A stretch of DNA of 64,000 nt from JAZDGX01 sp964482205 (GCA_964482205.1 CAYZWI010000011.1:1-64000); one strand, 5' to 3'. Numbered from the stretch's first letter, positions 33,787 through 43,934 are shown. Program-made: numbers and translations. The notes: generated by a model from the sequence alone, not told the origin.

Positions 33787-35286
33787 TTATTCCAGCCGCA
33801 CCATTTTGGTGACGGTCTGCGGGCCGCCTGCATCAAGGCGGCAGAAATAGATCCCCGGCGGAACTGGAGACCCGGCCTGGCAGAGGCCATCCCAATTGAC
33901 GATGTGACTGCCAATCAGGAAGTGTTCCTCCCGGACGATCCTCACCAGCCTTCCGCTCACGTCGTGGATATACAGCCTTACTGTCGTTGCCCTGGGGACG
34001 GCGAAGCGCATGGCCACGGACTGAGAGAAGGGGTTGGGCCAGACTTCAAGCGCTACGTCGATCTTCGTGGCAGGGAGCACGGGTGCGGCTGAGGGCCCTT
34101 CCGGCGCGAGGCGAATCAGCCACACGTCGTGCATGCCCGCGCCATAGGAGAGTGTGTGCCCGGCGACCGCGTAGCCGCCTTCACTCGTCTTCGCCACGGC
34201 ATAGCCCACATCCGAGGCCGATCCTCCGTAGGTGGTCTGCCACTCCAGGTGGCCCTCCGAATCCGTCTTCACGAGAAACACGTCGTCTCCTCCGGCGCCG
34301 TAGGAGAGCGTGTACCCCGTCGCCAGGAACCCGCCATCGGCGGTCTGCACCACGGAATGCCCGTAGTCCCTGCCGGTCCCCCCAAAGGCGTAGCTCCACT
34401 CCACGGTCCCTTCGCTGTCGGTCTTGTGCAGCAAGAGATCGTAGAGGCCTGCCCCAAAGGAATCCGTGTAGCCGGTCATGATGTACCCGCCGTCGGTGGT
34501 TTGCTGCACGCAGTAGCCCCTGTCCGCCTCGGAGCCGCCGATCGGCACTTGCCAGTCGAGATAGCCGAGCGAGTCGGTTTTCACCAGCCAGGCGTTTCCG
34601 ACATAGCCGGGGCCATAGGAGAAGGTCCAGCCGCTGAGGATGAACCCTCCGTCCGATGTCTGCGACACCGACCAAGCGCCGTCCGAGCCGTATCCGCCAT
34701 GGGTCCGGGTCCAGATGGGCACACCCGCGTGGTCCGTTCGGATCAACCACACATCCCGGCTTCCCGCGCCGAAGGAGGAGGTGGCGCCGGCGATGATCAG
34801 TCCGCCGTCGGCCGTCTCCTGGATCGCGTAGGCCTCATCGTCGCTTGTGCCACCGAATGTCCGCGTCCAATCCTCGTTTCCCTCTGCGTCCGCCTTGACC
34901 AGCCACACATCCTTGCCTCCCGCTCCGGACGACAAGGTGTAGCCTGCGGCGACGTAGCCGCCGTCGGCCGTCTGCCAGACCGACTCCCCTTCGTCGTCGC
35001 TACTGCCCCCGAAGGGCAGATTCCATTCCTCGTTTCCGTAAGGATCAGTCTTAAGGAGCCAAAGGTTGCGGCCGGAGAGGCCGTAGGAACGCGTGTACCC
35101 CGTCACGATGAAGCCACCGTCGACGGTCTGTCGCACATCGTAACCCACATCGATGTTGCTCCCACCGAACGTCCTGGCCCAGAGCGTGTCGGGAGGCTGC
35201 GCGAGCGCCGGCGCTCCGCAGACCAGCAGCGCCGCCACCGCGGCCGCAACGCAGGCGATCGCGGATCCGATCGTCGCAGGGCGCAT
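33787..35286 (-). CDS. Secreted beta-propeller-like repeat protein with T9SS-type tail
   Basis: 499 residues; AAAGGAGGGAAGAG precedes the ATG. Signal peptide ends near APALAQP. Eight tandem units of about 50 residues follow, each reading W-x-x-x-F/Y-G-G-S-x-x-D-x-G-x-x-V-x-Q-T-x-D-G-G-Y/F, then G-Y-T-x-S-Y-G-A-G, then D-V-W-L-x-K-T-D. Such repeats occur in secreted proteins of FCB and other phyla and probably form a propeller. The C-terminal about 90 residues are a type A-like sorting domain (VWPNPFSQSVAMRFAVP, YIHDVSGRLVR, GIYFCRLDAGGPQTVTKMV). Expected at the cell surface; no enzymatic residues seen. Co-directional with the C25 peptidase gene upstream. Confidence 0.8.
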   Translation of the reverse strand: MRPATIGSAIACVAAAVAALLVCGAPALAQPPDTLWARTFGGSNIDVGYDVRQTVDGGFIVTGYTRSYGLSGRNLWLLKTDPYGNEEWNLPFGGSSDDEGESVWQTADGGYVAAGYTLSSGAGGKDVWLVKADAEGNEDWTRTFGGTSDDEAYAIQETADGGLIIAGATSSFGAGSRDVWLIRTDHAGVPIWTRTHGGYGSDGAWSVSQTSDGGFILSGWTFSYGPGYVGNAWLVKTDSLGYLDWQVPIGGSEADRGYCVQQTTDGGYIMTGYTDSFGAGLYDLLLHKTDSEGTVEWSYAFGGTGRDYGHSVVQTADGGFLATGYTLSYGAGGDDVFLVKTDSEGHLEWQTTYGGSASDVGYAVAKTSEGGYAVAGHTLSYGAGMHDVWLIRLAPEGPSAAPVLPATKIDVALEVWPNPFSQSVAMRFAVPRATTVRLYIHDVSGRLVRIVREEHFLIGSHIVNWDGLCQAGSPVPPGIYFCRLDAGGPQTVTKMVRLE

Positions 35287-35402
35287 CTCTTCCCTCCTTT
35301 GCAGACAGCGACGGGAGACTCTGTTTCTCTGCCCCCGTGCTCTCCGAGCCGCGCGACGTGGCCGGGGGCGTCATAGAACTCTGAGGACCCCCATCGTGTC
35401 TT

Positions 35403-38400
35403 CTACTTCAGCATCGTGATCTGCCGCACCTCCAGCTTCTCGGGCGTCTGCACGCGCAGGAAGTAGATGCCCGAGGCGAGCGCGTGGCCTCCGCCGTCGC
35501 GGCCGTCGAAGGCGAGCGAGTGCGTGCCCGCCTCCACCGGACCATCGACCAGCGTGCGCACCGAGCGCCCGGTCACATCGAAGATCTCGATGCGCACATC
35601 CGACTTCGCGGGCAGATGGTAGACGAGCGTGTTCTCCCGCCCCGACGGGTTGGGACCGTACGAGACGATCCCGTACTCGCGGCGCACATCGTCCGCGGTC
35701 AAGCCCGACGGCAGCGAGAAGACGGCGTCGAGGAAGAAGTCATCGACCGCCGCTTCCACCAGCGAGCCGGGCGAGACATCCTCGGCGATGAAGCGGAACT
35801 GGACCTGGTCGGTGAGCGGCACGAAGTCGGCGATATCGAAGCTGAACTGCGTCCAGGCGTTCGCGCTCGCCTGGGTGTGCTCGAGCGCGACCCACGCGCT
35901 CCCGTCCGCGGTGACGTCCACATACCACCAGTCGCCGCCGGGGTTGTTGCCGAGATCGTTGGTGTACCAGCGCCAATACTGCACGGTCGCCGAGAGCGCC
36001 GCGCTCAAATCGAAGACGGGCGATTGCAGCGTGGTCCTGCCGTTGTCGACATCGTTCTCGCCCGATGTTCCCCCCGTGCCATTGCCGGTCACGAAGCAGA
36101 GCTGCCCCGGATCGGCGGTGTGATCGTACTCGGGCTGCACCTGGTTGCCGTTCTCGAGCGTTCCGAGCGGCTCGAGGCGCGCCCAGTAGCCGCTCGTCGC
36201 GTTGTCGCCCGGAATCCCGAGGGACCAGCCGCGATCCGTTTCGGCCGGGTCGTACCAGCCGCCCACATCGATGGTGAAAGCGAGCTCGGCCGCGAATCCG
36301 TTGGGGCCGGTGAGCGACAAGCTGAATGGCAGAGTGCTTGGCGTGGGACAACTGGGGAGCACTTCGACTCCAAACGAGCCGAGCAGTCCTTCTTGCCCCA
36401 GCGGGAACGCCGGAGAAGTCGCCTGCGCGTCGTGAATCACGACCGACGCGTTCGCCGTCTCCAAGGTCCCCTGCAACGGCGGGGCGGCAGCGTGACCCGT
36501 ATTGCCGAGGAAGAGCTGCAGCCGGAAGGTCTCGCCCGGGTCGGCGCCCGCGTCGCCGTCGCCCGAATCGCTGAGCAGCAATCGCCCGCAGGCCAGCACC
36601 GGCGCGGCGATTCCCACCTGGAAGTTCGAGCTCCACTGCCCTTCGGCCGCATTCACCTGCACGGTGAAGGCCGCGACGTGCTGATCGGGCGCGTCGCCCG
36701 CAATCACGATGCCGAACGGCTGCAGGGAAGTCCCCGTGCCGCCCGCCGGAATGTTCGGGAAGGCGCGGGTCGCATGCACGATCGTGATGTACGGATCGCT
36801 GCTCACCAGCGTGCCCGTGACCGCCGTCGCCCCTTCCACGCCCACATTCTCCAACTCGACATCGAGCCCGATCGTCTCGCCGGCGTCCGCTGCGCCGTCC
36901 TGGTCTCCGCCCTCGTCGTGAATCACGCGCTCGTTGAAGAGCACATAGGGCCCTTCGGGCGGCGTGATCGTTGCCGTGCCTTCGCTGGGCAGAAAATCGT
37001 GCGCGGTCACCTTCACATGCAGGGTTCCCGGAGCGATGGCGCTCGGATTGAGGATCACATCGCCGAAGGCGTCGGTCAGGCCGGTGTCGTAGACGGCCAG
37101 ATCGTCGGTGTAGATCGTGACCCGCGCGTTCTGCAGCGGTCCCGTGGGTTTGTCGACGTGGACGGCCATCTCGGTCGCGCCGATGTAGACGACCGGCTGG
37201 TAGTCGCAGGTCATCGCGACAGGATCCTCGGTCCACAGATGCATGGCCGGATCGCCGAAGGCATTCAGCTCGTAGTAGCACCAGCGGTTGGCGCCGTAGG
37301 AGAGCGCCCAGATGTTGTCCATCTTGGAATCGTCGTTGATGTCGGCCAGCGCATAGATGTGCTCGCCGAAGATCGCGTCGAAGAACTGGCGGTCGTAGTA
37401 CTGCGACGAGCCGTTGGTGCTCATGTGCTCGCCCCAGCCGTAGCGCGAGTTCATCACCACCGCAGCCGCGCCGTCGTCGTCGCAGGTGAACTGTTCGGCG
37501 AAGCAGTCGCCGACATACGAGTTGTAGTCGTCGCGATCGTCGAACGAACCGCAATAGCAGCCCTGGCTGTAGACGAAATTGTAGGTGTGCACGGTGCCGT
37601 CATTGTCGAAGGAGGGAATGTCGGTGTTGTACAGGCGCATGGCGTAATCGACATTGGCGTGGCCGAGATGGTTGACGAGATTGATCCCGCCTTCCAGACG
37701 GGCGATCAGTTGCGCTGCCGTCCAGGTCGCCTGGCGGTCGTAGAGCAGCCCGACCTGGATGCCCGCCGGGAAGCCGACGGTCGTGTAGCCGTAGGTGCTC
37801 GCTCCAAGACGGATCTCCTCTTTGTAATCGTCGCCGTAGGTCGGATCGCTCCAGAGGAGCTCGCCCGCCATCAGGGCCTCGTCGCACTCGCCCACGATCG
37901 GGTCGTCCTGATAGCGGATCGTCTTGGTGATGAAGTTCTGGATCTCGAGCTGCGAATCGCAGCAGGCGCGTCCGACGCCCACTTCGAAGTAGAGATCGTC
38001 TTCGCCCGACTCTCCCCAGTAGCCGTCGCCGTCGTTATTCCAGGTGCCGTCGAGGCAGCCGTAGTACATGTCGGCGGGGATGTCGCTGTCGGTAGTGCCG
38101 TAGGCGGAGGCATAGAAGCCGCGATGGGGAATGCCGTTGGCGTCGCGCGCGTCGCCCACGAGCAGTACATGGTCGACGCCCCAGGTGAGGTAGGCGTCCT
38201 TGATGAAGGCGCGGATGCGCGTCTGGTCGTCGGAGCCCGCGTAGTTGGCGACGATCCAGGAGCGCAGGAAGACGCCCGCCTTGTGCCCGCGCGCGGTCTC
38301 GAAATCGGCGAGGGGCTGAAGGTAGTTCGCCCACGCGTCTCCGGTCACGATGAGATAGGTGTAGCCGAGCGCCGGATCGAGCGTGCGCGAGTGCGCGGGC

Positions 38401-39080
38401 GCCTTCACGACCGCCGCGTAATCGACGATCGAGGGCGCGTTGTCGACCAGGCCTTCCACGCGCAGGGCGGTCGTCTCGTCGCTGCGGATCATCTCTTCGG
38501 TCTTCGCGATCACTTGCGCGCTCGGCCGCGTCTCGATCTCGACTTCGAGGCTTCGGTAGTACGCGAGCTCGCCCGAGGCGGGCTGGTACTCGACCGGATG
38601 AAGAGTGATCGTCGCGATCTGATAGCCGCGCAGGAAGCCGCTCCGCGCTTCATCGTGCAGCCGGCCGGGGAACGGCGCGGCCGAGGAATAGATCTCGCTG
38701 CGCGGAAGATCCGGCTGAACGGGAGCGGTCGAGCTGAGCGGGTACTGGCGCTGCCCGGGCTCGATGCGATAGGTGCCTGGGAGCGTCACGCGCTCTCCGG
38801 AAAGGATGCGAACGGAGACGACCTCCTCGCCCGGCGGAAGAAGAAGCTGCGCGCCCGCTTTCGGCAGGACCGGCTCCCCCGGATCGCCGAAGCTCCATGC
38901 GCCGGCCATGGTCACCCGATCGTAATCGCCAGAGCGTTCCACCGTCGGAGCGGGATAATCGTAGCGCTGGACGACCACGCTCGCGTGCGCTTGCATCGCC
39001 CCAAGCAAGAGCCACAGGGAGAGGAAGGCGACGAGAACGGATCCCGAACGGCGAATGGGCGAATGAGCGGTCGACTTCAT
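35403..39080 (-). CDS. C25 (gingipain-type) cysteine peptidase with T9SS-type tail
   Basis: 1225 residues; the ATG at 39080 follows AAGGAGGT. Signal peptide SVLVAFLSLWLLLGAMQAHA, then a propeptide to about residue 230. The Peptidase_C25 domain shows YTYLIVTGDAWANYLQPLA, DHVLLVGDARD, the catalytic His in VNHLGHANVDYA and the catalytic Cys in YSQGCYCGSFDD, as in gingipains. After the catalytic domain come Ig-like/CARDB-type beta domains, a MAM/jelly-roll-like region with W-Y-x-D-V-T, and a FlgD-like tail ending GIYFLRVQTPEKLEVRQITM. Secreted surface protease; substrate specificity is not readable. Confidence 0.9.
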   Translation of the reverse strand: MKSTAHSPIRRSGSVLVAFLSLWLLLGAMQAHASVVVQRYDYPAPTVERSGDYDRVTMAGAWSFGDPGEPVLPKAGAQLLLPPGEEVVSVRILSGERVTLPGTYRIEPGQRQYPLSSTAPVQPDLPRSEIYSSAAPFPGRLHDEARSGFLRGYQIATITLHPVEYQPASGELAYYRSLEVEIETRPSAQVIAKTEEMIRSDETTALRVEGLVDNAPSIVDYAAVVKAPAHSRTLDPALGYTYLIVTGDAWANYLQPLADFETARGHKAGVFLRSWIVANYAGSDDQTRIRAFIKDAYLTWGVDHVLLVGDARDANGIPHRGFYASAYGTTDSDIPADMYYGCLDGTWNNDGDGYWGESGEDDLYFEVGVGRACCDSQLEIQNFITKTIRYQDDPIVGECDEALMAGELLWSDPTYGDDYKEEIRLGASTYGYTTVGFPAGIQVGLLYDRQATWTAAQLIARLEGGINLVNHLGHANVDYAMRLYNTDIPSFDNDGTVHTYNFVYSQGCYCGSFDDRDDYNSYVGDCFAEQFTCDDDGAAAVVMNSRYGWGEHMSTNGSSQYYDRQFFDAIFGEHIYALADINDDSKMDNIWALSYGANRWCYYELNAFGDPAMHLWTEDPVAMTCDYQPVVYIGATEMAVHVDKPTGPLQNARVTIYTDDLAVYDTGLTDAFGDVILNPSAIAPGTLHVKVTAHDFLPSEGTATITPPEGPYVLFNERVIHDEGGDQDGAADAGETIGLDVELENVGVEGATAVTGTLVSSDPYITIVHATRAFPNIPAGGTGTSLQPFGIVIAGDAPDQHVAAFTVQVNAAEGQWSSNFQVGIAAPVLACGRLLLSDSGDGDAGADPGETFRLQLFLGNTGHAAAPPLQGTLETANASVVIHDAQATSPAFPLGQEGLLGSFGVEVLPSCPTPSTLPFSLSLTGPNGFAAELAFTIDVGGWYDPAETDRGWSLGIPGDNATSGYWARLEPLGTLENGNQVQPEYDHTADPGQLCFVTGNGTGGTSGENDVDNGRTTLQSPVFDLSAALSATVQYWRWYTNDLGNNPGGDWWYVDVTADGSAWVALEHTQASANAWTQFSFDIADFVPLTDQVQFRFIAEDVSPGSLVEAAVDDFFLDAVFSLPSGLTADDVRREYGIVSYGPNPSGRENTLVYHLPAKSDVRIEIFDVTGRSVRTLVDGPVEAGTHSLAFDGRDGGGHALASGIYFLRVQTPEKLEVRQITMLK

Positions 39081-39541
39081 TGCGGCTTGACCTCCTTCCC
39101 AGCTTCCCGGGAACGCGGGCAAGCCCATGCCGGCCCGTGTCCTCCAACACGCAGCCATCTCATCCTTGGGGACGATTCGCGGAAGGACGGGAACGGGCAG
39201 CGCATTCGCGGCGAAAACGTCTCACTTTGCTGCAATTGTACCATGGACATGCGGGCGATTCACGGAATTTTCCGCCTCTGCTCGGAAATGCAGGAATGAC
39301 GGGAGGATCACCTTCGCTTGTACACTTCCCTCCTGAGATCGGAATGGTATCCTCAGCGCATGCGAAGACGAATCCTCAAGGTGCGCGGCGGAACGCCGGC
39401 CGATCCATCACACGAAGCCGAGACGCGCAGGTCCATTCCGGCGGAACGATTGGGCATGATGTGGCCCCCATCGTGCAGCCGGCCAGCGCGGCATGCAGAG
39501 ACGCGTCGCGGCTCCGCCATCACAATCCAGGAAAGGAAGCC
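39081..39541. other. Divergent intergenic region
   Basis: 461 nt between the C25 gene (leftward) and the sulfatase-like gene (rightward); promoters for both must lie here. A TACAAT on the minus strand near 39237 could be the -10 of the C25 gene, without a good -35. No gene or strong hairpin seen. Confidence 0.4.
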
Positions 39542-42082
39542 ATGAATCGGCCCCTCAAGAACTTGAACGGCTCTTGGCATCGTTGGATGAGCATTTCGGC
39601 GGCGCGGCGAACGGCCGCGCGAGGGGCGGCGCGAGGGGCGGCGCGATGGCTGGCCGTGTTCCTCGCGGTCACCGCCCTGGGCGGTTGCCAGAAGGACTCA
39701 TCGTCGAACAAGAGCGCGCCTCCCTCCACACAAACGCAGACGGGAGACGCCTCCCACTCGAGCGCGACCGGCTCCTTCACGCCTTCCGGATGGACCGAGA
39801 TTGCATCCGCGAACCCTCCCTCGAATCTGATTCTCATCACCCTCGACACCACCCGTCGCGACCGGCTCTCGTGCTATGGCTATGACAAACAGACCACTCC
39901 GCATCTCGATCGCATCGCGAAGGAAGGGATCCTCTTCGAACAGGCGCGCACTCCCGTTCCCGTCACCTTGCCCGCCCATGCGACCATGATGACCGGGCGC
40001 TATCCCTTCGAGCACGAAGTGCGCAACAACGGTTCCTACGCCTTGGCCGACAGCGCGCGCACGCTCGCGGAGATGCTGGCGGAACGCGGGTATCGGACGG
40101 GGGCGATCGTCGCCGGGGTCACGGTGGAGAGGCGCTTCGGGCTCGCGCAGGGTTTTGGGACCTACGATGACGATTTCGCCCAGGCATCCGCGCCCGAGGT
40201 AGGCGAAGCGCAACGCACCGCCCCCGAGGTCACGCGGCTTGCCCTCGAGTGGATTCGCGCGCGCGAGGAGAAGCCCTTCTTTCTCTGGGTGCATTACTAC
40301 GATCCGCACGCGCCCTACCATCCGCCCGAACCCTTCCGCAGCCGCTTCGCGGGAAATCCGTACGACGGGGAAGTGGCCTCCATGGATGCGGCCATCGGAG
40401 ATTTCCTCGCGGGCTTGGAGACGGAGGAGCTCCTCGATCGCTCGATCCTCTTCATCGCGGCGGATCATGGCGAGGGGCTGGGCGAGCACAACGAGCTGAC
40501 CCACTGTCTCTTCGTCTACGGCACGACCCAACGCATTCCATGGATCGTGCGTTTCCCCAAGAGCGATCCGTGGAAAGAAGGACGCTGGCGCGACCGCCGC
40601 GTGACGGGACTGGTGAGCCTGATCGATCTTCTGCCTACCGCCTGGAACGCGCTCGGCCTCTCCCCCACGGACCTGCCGCGCTGCTCGGGCATGAGCCTGC
40701 TGCCCTTGATCGAAGGCACGGCCGCCGGGCGTCCCTGGGTCTATCACGAGACGCTGGTCCCCGATGTCGATTATGGAATGAGCGATTTGCGCGCGCTGGA
40801 GACGGCGGAGTGGAAGTACATCCGCGCTCCCGAGCCGGAGCTCTTCGATCTGAAGAAGGATCCGGATGAGCTGCGCAATCTCGCCACGAGCGAGAAGGCG
40901 CGCGTCTCCGAAATGGAAAACGAGCTCGCCGCTCTGCTACGGAATGAAGGCGAAAGCGCAACCGCCGATGTGATGGACGAGACCACGCGCGAAAAGCTGC
41001 GCAGTTTGGGATATCTCGGCTCGACCGCGCCCCCGGTCGCCAAGCGCCGCGCCGATCCCAAGCAGCAATCGGGTGTCGCCCGCGCGACCGCCTGGGCGCA
41101 AACGCTCGCCGAGCTGGGGCGCCTGCCGCAAGCGCTCGCCGTCATCGACTCGTTGCTCGCTGAGCATCCCGAGACGCGCATGGCCTTGCGCCTGCGCGGG
41201 CAATACTTGAGCGCGCTGGAGCGCGGGCCCGAAGCGGTGCAGGCCTATCAGGCGGCGCTCGCCGATTGCCAGGGATGCCCGGACGAATTGGCGCTTCTGC
41301 TCGAGCAGGCGAATGCGCATCTGCTGGCCGGCTCGGCGGACGAAGCGCTGCGCCAGGTGCGCGTGCTGATGGAGGCGCGTCCTGCCGCTCCGGGAGCGCA
41401 TCTCCTGCTTGGCGACATCCTGCAACACCAGAATGACGCGGCCGGGGCGCGCGCGGCCTTTCGCGAAGAGGCGCGCATCGCGCCGCATGATGCCGAGCCG
41501 TTCGTGCGGCTGGGCAAGCTCGAAGCTTCCCTGGGTCGCGCGGGCGAGGCCGAGGCGGCCTATCGCGAAGCGCTGCGGGTGAGCCCTGCGCATGCGGACG
41601 CGCTCGTGCTCTTGAGCGAGGTGCTCGCGGCCTCGGGTCGCGCGGCGGAAACCGGCCCCTTGATCGATCGAGCGCTCGCGGTCAATCCGCGTCACGCGGG
41701 GGCCAACTACCGGCGCGCGTGGGCGCTCAGGCAGGCGGGACGCAAAGAAGAAGCGCTCAATCATTATCAGGCGGCGATTCAAGGGCTGCCGACGGACGCG
41801 ACGGTGTTCTATGAGCTGGGAAGCTTGTACGCGGAGCTCGGGCGCGCGAAGGAGGCCGAGAACGCGTATCGGTCCGCCATCGATACCGGGCGCGCGTCCG
41901 CCGGCGCGTACGCCAATCTCGGCGTGATGGCCGGGCAAGCGGGGCGCCTTTCCGAGGCGGTGGACTTGTGGCGTCAAGCGCTCGAGCGCCATCCGAGCGA
42001 GCAGGAAGCGCAAGTCATCCGCAGGAACATGCAGGCGGCGGAGGCGATGATCCGCTCGCAGCAAGGCGCGCGTCCGCGCTGA
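39542..42082 (+). CDS. Sulfatase-fold lipoprotein with C-terminal TPR array
   Basis: 846 residues; CAGGAAAGGAAGCC precedes the ATG. Lipoprotein signal with lipobox LGGC (Cys49). The alkaline-phosphatase-superfamily domain has LITLDTTRRDRLSCYGY (metal Asp), TLPAHATMMTGRYP (nucleophile strand), HYYDPHAPYHPP and IAADHGEGLGEHNEL (metal Asp/His). Sulfatases need C/S-x-P-x-R for formylglycine; here the corresponding run is T-L-P-A-H, so Thr would be the nucleophile and a phospho- or other ester is more likely than a sulfate. From about residue 540, seven or so TPR units follow (EAEAAYREALRVSPAHADAL, EALNHYQAAIQGLPTDA). Periplasm-facing enzyme on a protein-binding scaffold. A homologue converges on it from 43934. 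Confidence 0.82.
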   Translation: MNRPLKNLNGSWHRWMSISAARRTAARGAARGAARWLAVFLAVTALGGCQKDSSSNKSAPPSTQTQTGDASHSSATGSFTPSGWTEIASANPPSNLILITLDTTRRDRLSCYGYDKQTTPHLDRIAKEGILFEQARTPVPVTLPAHATMMTGRYPFEHEVRNNGSYALADSARTLAEMLAERGYRTGAIVAGVTVERRFGLAQGFGTYDDDFAQASAPEVGEAQRTAPEVTRLALEWIRAREEKPFFLWVHYYDPHAPYHPPEPFRSRFAGNPYDGEVASMDAAIGDFLAGLETEELLDRSILFIAADHGEGLGEHNELTHCLFVYGTTQRIPWIVRFPKSDPWKEGRWRDRRVTGLVSLIDLLPTAWNALGLSPTDLPRCSGMSLLPLIEGTAAGRPWVYHETLVPDVDYGMSDLRALETAEWKYIRAPEPELFDLKKDPDELRNLATSEKARVSEMENELAALLRNEGESATADVMDETTREKLRSLGYLGSTAPPVAKRRADPKQQSGVARATAWAQTLAELGRLPQALAVIDSLLAEHPETRMALRLRGQYLSALERGPEAVQAYQAALADCQGCPDELALLLEQANAHLLAGSADEALRQVRVLMEARPAAPGAHLLLGDILQHQNDAAGARAAFREEARIAPHDAEPFVRLGKLEASLGRAGEAEAAYREALRVSPAHADALVLLSEVLAASGRAAETGPLIDRALAVNPRHAGANYRRAWALRQAGRKEEALNHYQAAIQGLPTDATVFYELGSLYAELGRAKEAENAYRSAIDTGRASAGAYANLGVMAGQAGRLSEAVDLWRQALERHPSEQEAQVIRRNMQAAEAMIRSQQGARPR

Positions 42083-42101
42083 GACGGCGGTCCCGCGTTC
42101 G

Positions 42102-43934
42102 TCACTCGACGTACCCGAGCGAACGAAGGCGTTCGATCGCTTCGGGCGAGAGCTGCGGCGCGGCCCCTTCGGTCACGCGCGAGACCGCGCGCACATAGCA
42201 GCCGTCGGGCGCGCGGGCATAGCTGTCGGGCACGCCTCGGACGCGCGGATCGCCGGGAACGAGCGTGAAAGGCGTTCCCGCACTCACCGGAATGCCCTTG
42301 CCGAGGTACAGTCCCGCCGCGCCTTTTTCGTGCTTCACATTGAGGTCGAAGACTACCGGAGCGTCGGGCGGATCGGTTCGAAAAGCGATCTCGCCGATGA
42401 GCTGCACGACGGCCACATCGAAAGAAAGCTCGTGGCCGTCCGGCGCGATGCCGAAGGCGGTGACGGTCGCTTTTCGGGGAGGACGCAAGAAGCCGGAGAA
42501 ATAGCGCCGCGCGTCCACGAAGCGCCCCGTCGTCCGCAGCGCGCCGCGGCAAACAAGGGGGCCCTCCGAGCGCGCGATCAATTTCAGATGCCATCCAGCG
42601 TCCGAAGCGAGCGTGTAGTCATCGAGCGCGGTCGAAAGCGCGCCGCCGCTCGGATCTTCCGGCAGGGCCGTGCGCTCTCCGGGATCGGCGGCGAGATCGT
42701 AGAATACCCTGCGGTCTCCCTGGAGATACGAAATCGCCTTCGCGTGACCGAGATTGGCGGCGCGCATCTCATTGCCGAAACGAATCGTCTCGCCATAGAC
42801 CACGCGATCTTCCGGCACATTCCCGTCGAGGAGATCCGTTCCCGCCGTCTCAGGAAGCCGATCGGCGCCCGCCAGGGCCAACAGCGTGGGCGCCACATCG
42901 ACCAGCGAGCACAACTCATCGCTGCGCCTGCCCGCGCGCGACCCGAGCGGCCCCCACATCACGAGCGGAATGCGCATCTGTTCGCCGTGCAGGCTATGAC
43001 CGTGTCCAAGGAGGCCATGCTCCTTGAATTCCTCGCCATGATCCGCGGTCACCACGATGATGGTGTTCTCGAGCAGGCCGCGGCGCCCGAGTTCCGTGAG
43101 CAGGCGGCCGATCTGCGCGTCGACATACGCAATCTCGCCGTCGTAGAGCGCGATCAATTGCCGCAGGTCGGGCGCGGGCATGGGCTGGCTGGGCGCGCGA
43201 TAGGGAGCCATCGAATTCTGGGTGCCGTCGATCGGGCCATCGTAGGCCGGATCGGTGAACATCGCGTCGAACGGAGCCGGCGGCTCGTAGTCCCAATGCG
43301 GATCGAAGAAATGAAGGAAAGCGAACCAGGGTTGCGCGCCGCCGGTTTCGGGAAACAGCCGGAGCGCGCGATCGAGGACCAGTCCTGCCACGGGATTTCG
43401 CGCCCCGCCCACGATGAGCGAATCGTCGAAGACGGCAAATCCCCGGTCCAGCCCGAAGAGCCGGGAAACATACACATGACTCACCGAGGCGAAGGTGCGA
43501 TAGCCCTTCGCGCGCAAGTGCTCGGCGAGCGTGGGAATCGAAGGCGAGAGCGTGACCCCGTCGTCCTGCACGCGGTGGAAGGCGGGATAGGTCCCGGTGA
43601 GCAGCGAGACATGCGACGGAAGCGTCCAGGAGCTGGGCGCGAGCGCGCGATCGAAGACGATTCCTTCACGGGCGAGCCGGTCGATGTTCGGGCTCGTCGG
43701 GCGCGGGTATCCGTAGCAGCCCAGATGGTCCTGGCGCAGCGTGTCGATGGAAATGAGGAGGATGTTCGGCGGGCCCGCCGGCTTCTTCGTTCCGCATCCC
43801 CATGACGGCGCGAGGATGAGCAACGCCGCAAGCAGGGGCCCGGCCGCAAACGACAGCAGCCGGCGTCCCTGATGGCGCCGGCTGCGGGAAGATTCCGGAC
43901 CTGGTCGCGCGCGCTCGCTCGCGCTCCGTCGCAA
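42102..43934 (-). CDS. Sulfatase-fold lipoprotein
   Basis: 610 residues from a TTG; the ribosome site is weak, but no other in-frame start precedes the signal peptide. Type II signal peptide ending PSWGC. The superfamily motifs are ISIDTLRQDHLGCYGYPRPT, SSWTLPSHVSLLTGTYP, HFFDPHWDYEPPAPF and VVTADHGEEFKEHGLLGHG. As in the gene at 39542, the nucleophile run is T-L-P-S-H, not C/S-x-P-x-R. The C-terminal about 150 residues are a beta-rich domain found in related predicted arylsulfatase-like proteins. Starts 10 nt after ilvE, so probably co-transcribed with it. Confidence 0.78.
   Translation of the reverse strand: MRRSASERARPGPESSRSRRHQGRRLLSFAAGPLLAALLILAPSWGCGTKKPAGPPNILLISIDTLRQDHLGCYGYPRPTSPNIDRLAREGIVFDRALAPSSWTLPSHVSLLTGTYPAFHRVQDDGVTLSPSIPTLAEHLRAKGYRTFASVSHVYVSRLFGLDRGFAVFDDSLIVGGARNPVAGLVLDRALRLFPETGGAQPWFAFLHFFDPHWDYEPPAPFDAMFTDPAYDGPIDGTQNSMAPYRAPSQPMPAPDLRQLIALYDGEIAYVDAQIGRLLTELGRRGLLENTIIVVTADHGEEFKEHGLLGHGHSLHGEQMRIPLVMWGPLGSRAGRRSDELCSLVDVAPTLLALAGADRLPETAGTDLLDGNVPEDRVVYGETIRFGNEMRAANLGHAKAISYLQGDRRVFYDLAADPGERTALPEDPSGGALSTALDDYTLASDAGWHLKLIARSEGPLVCRGALRTTGRFVDARRYFSGFLRPPRKATVTAFGIAPDGHELSFDVAVVQLIGEIAFRTDPPDAPVVFDLNVKHEKGAAGLYLGKGIPVSAGTPFTLVPGDPRVRGVPDSYARAPDGCYVRAVSRVTEGAAPQLSPEAIERLRSLGYVE

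Noticed and set aside
35484..39299. About 1270-codon open frame antisense to the C25 peptidase
   Set aside because: No motifs; it is a GC-skewed shadow of the protease gene, whose catalytic residues and signal peptide are on the minus strand.
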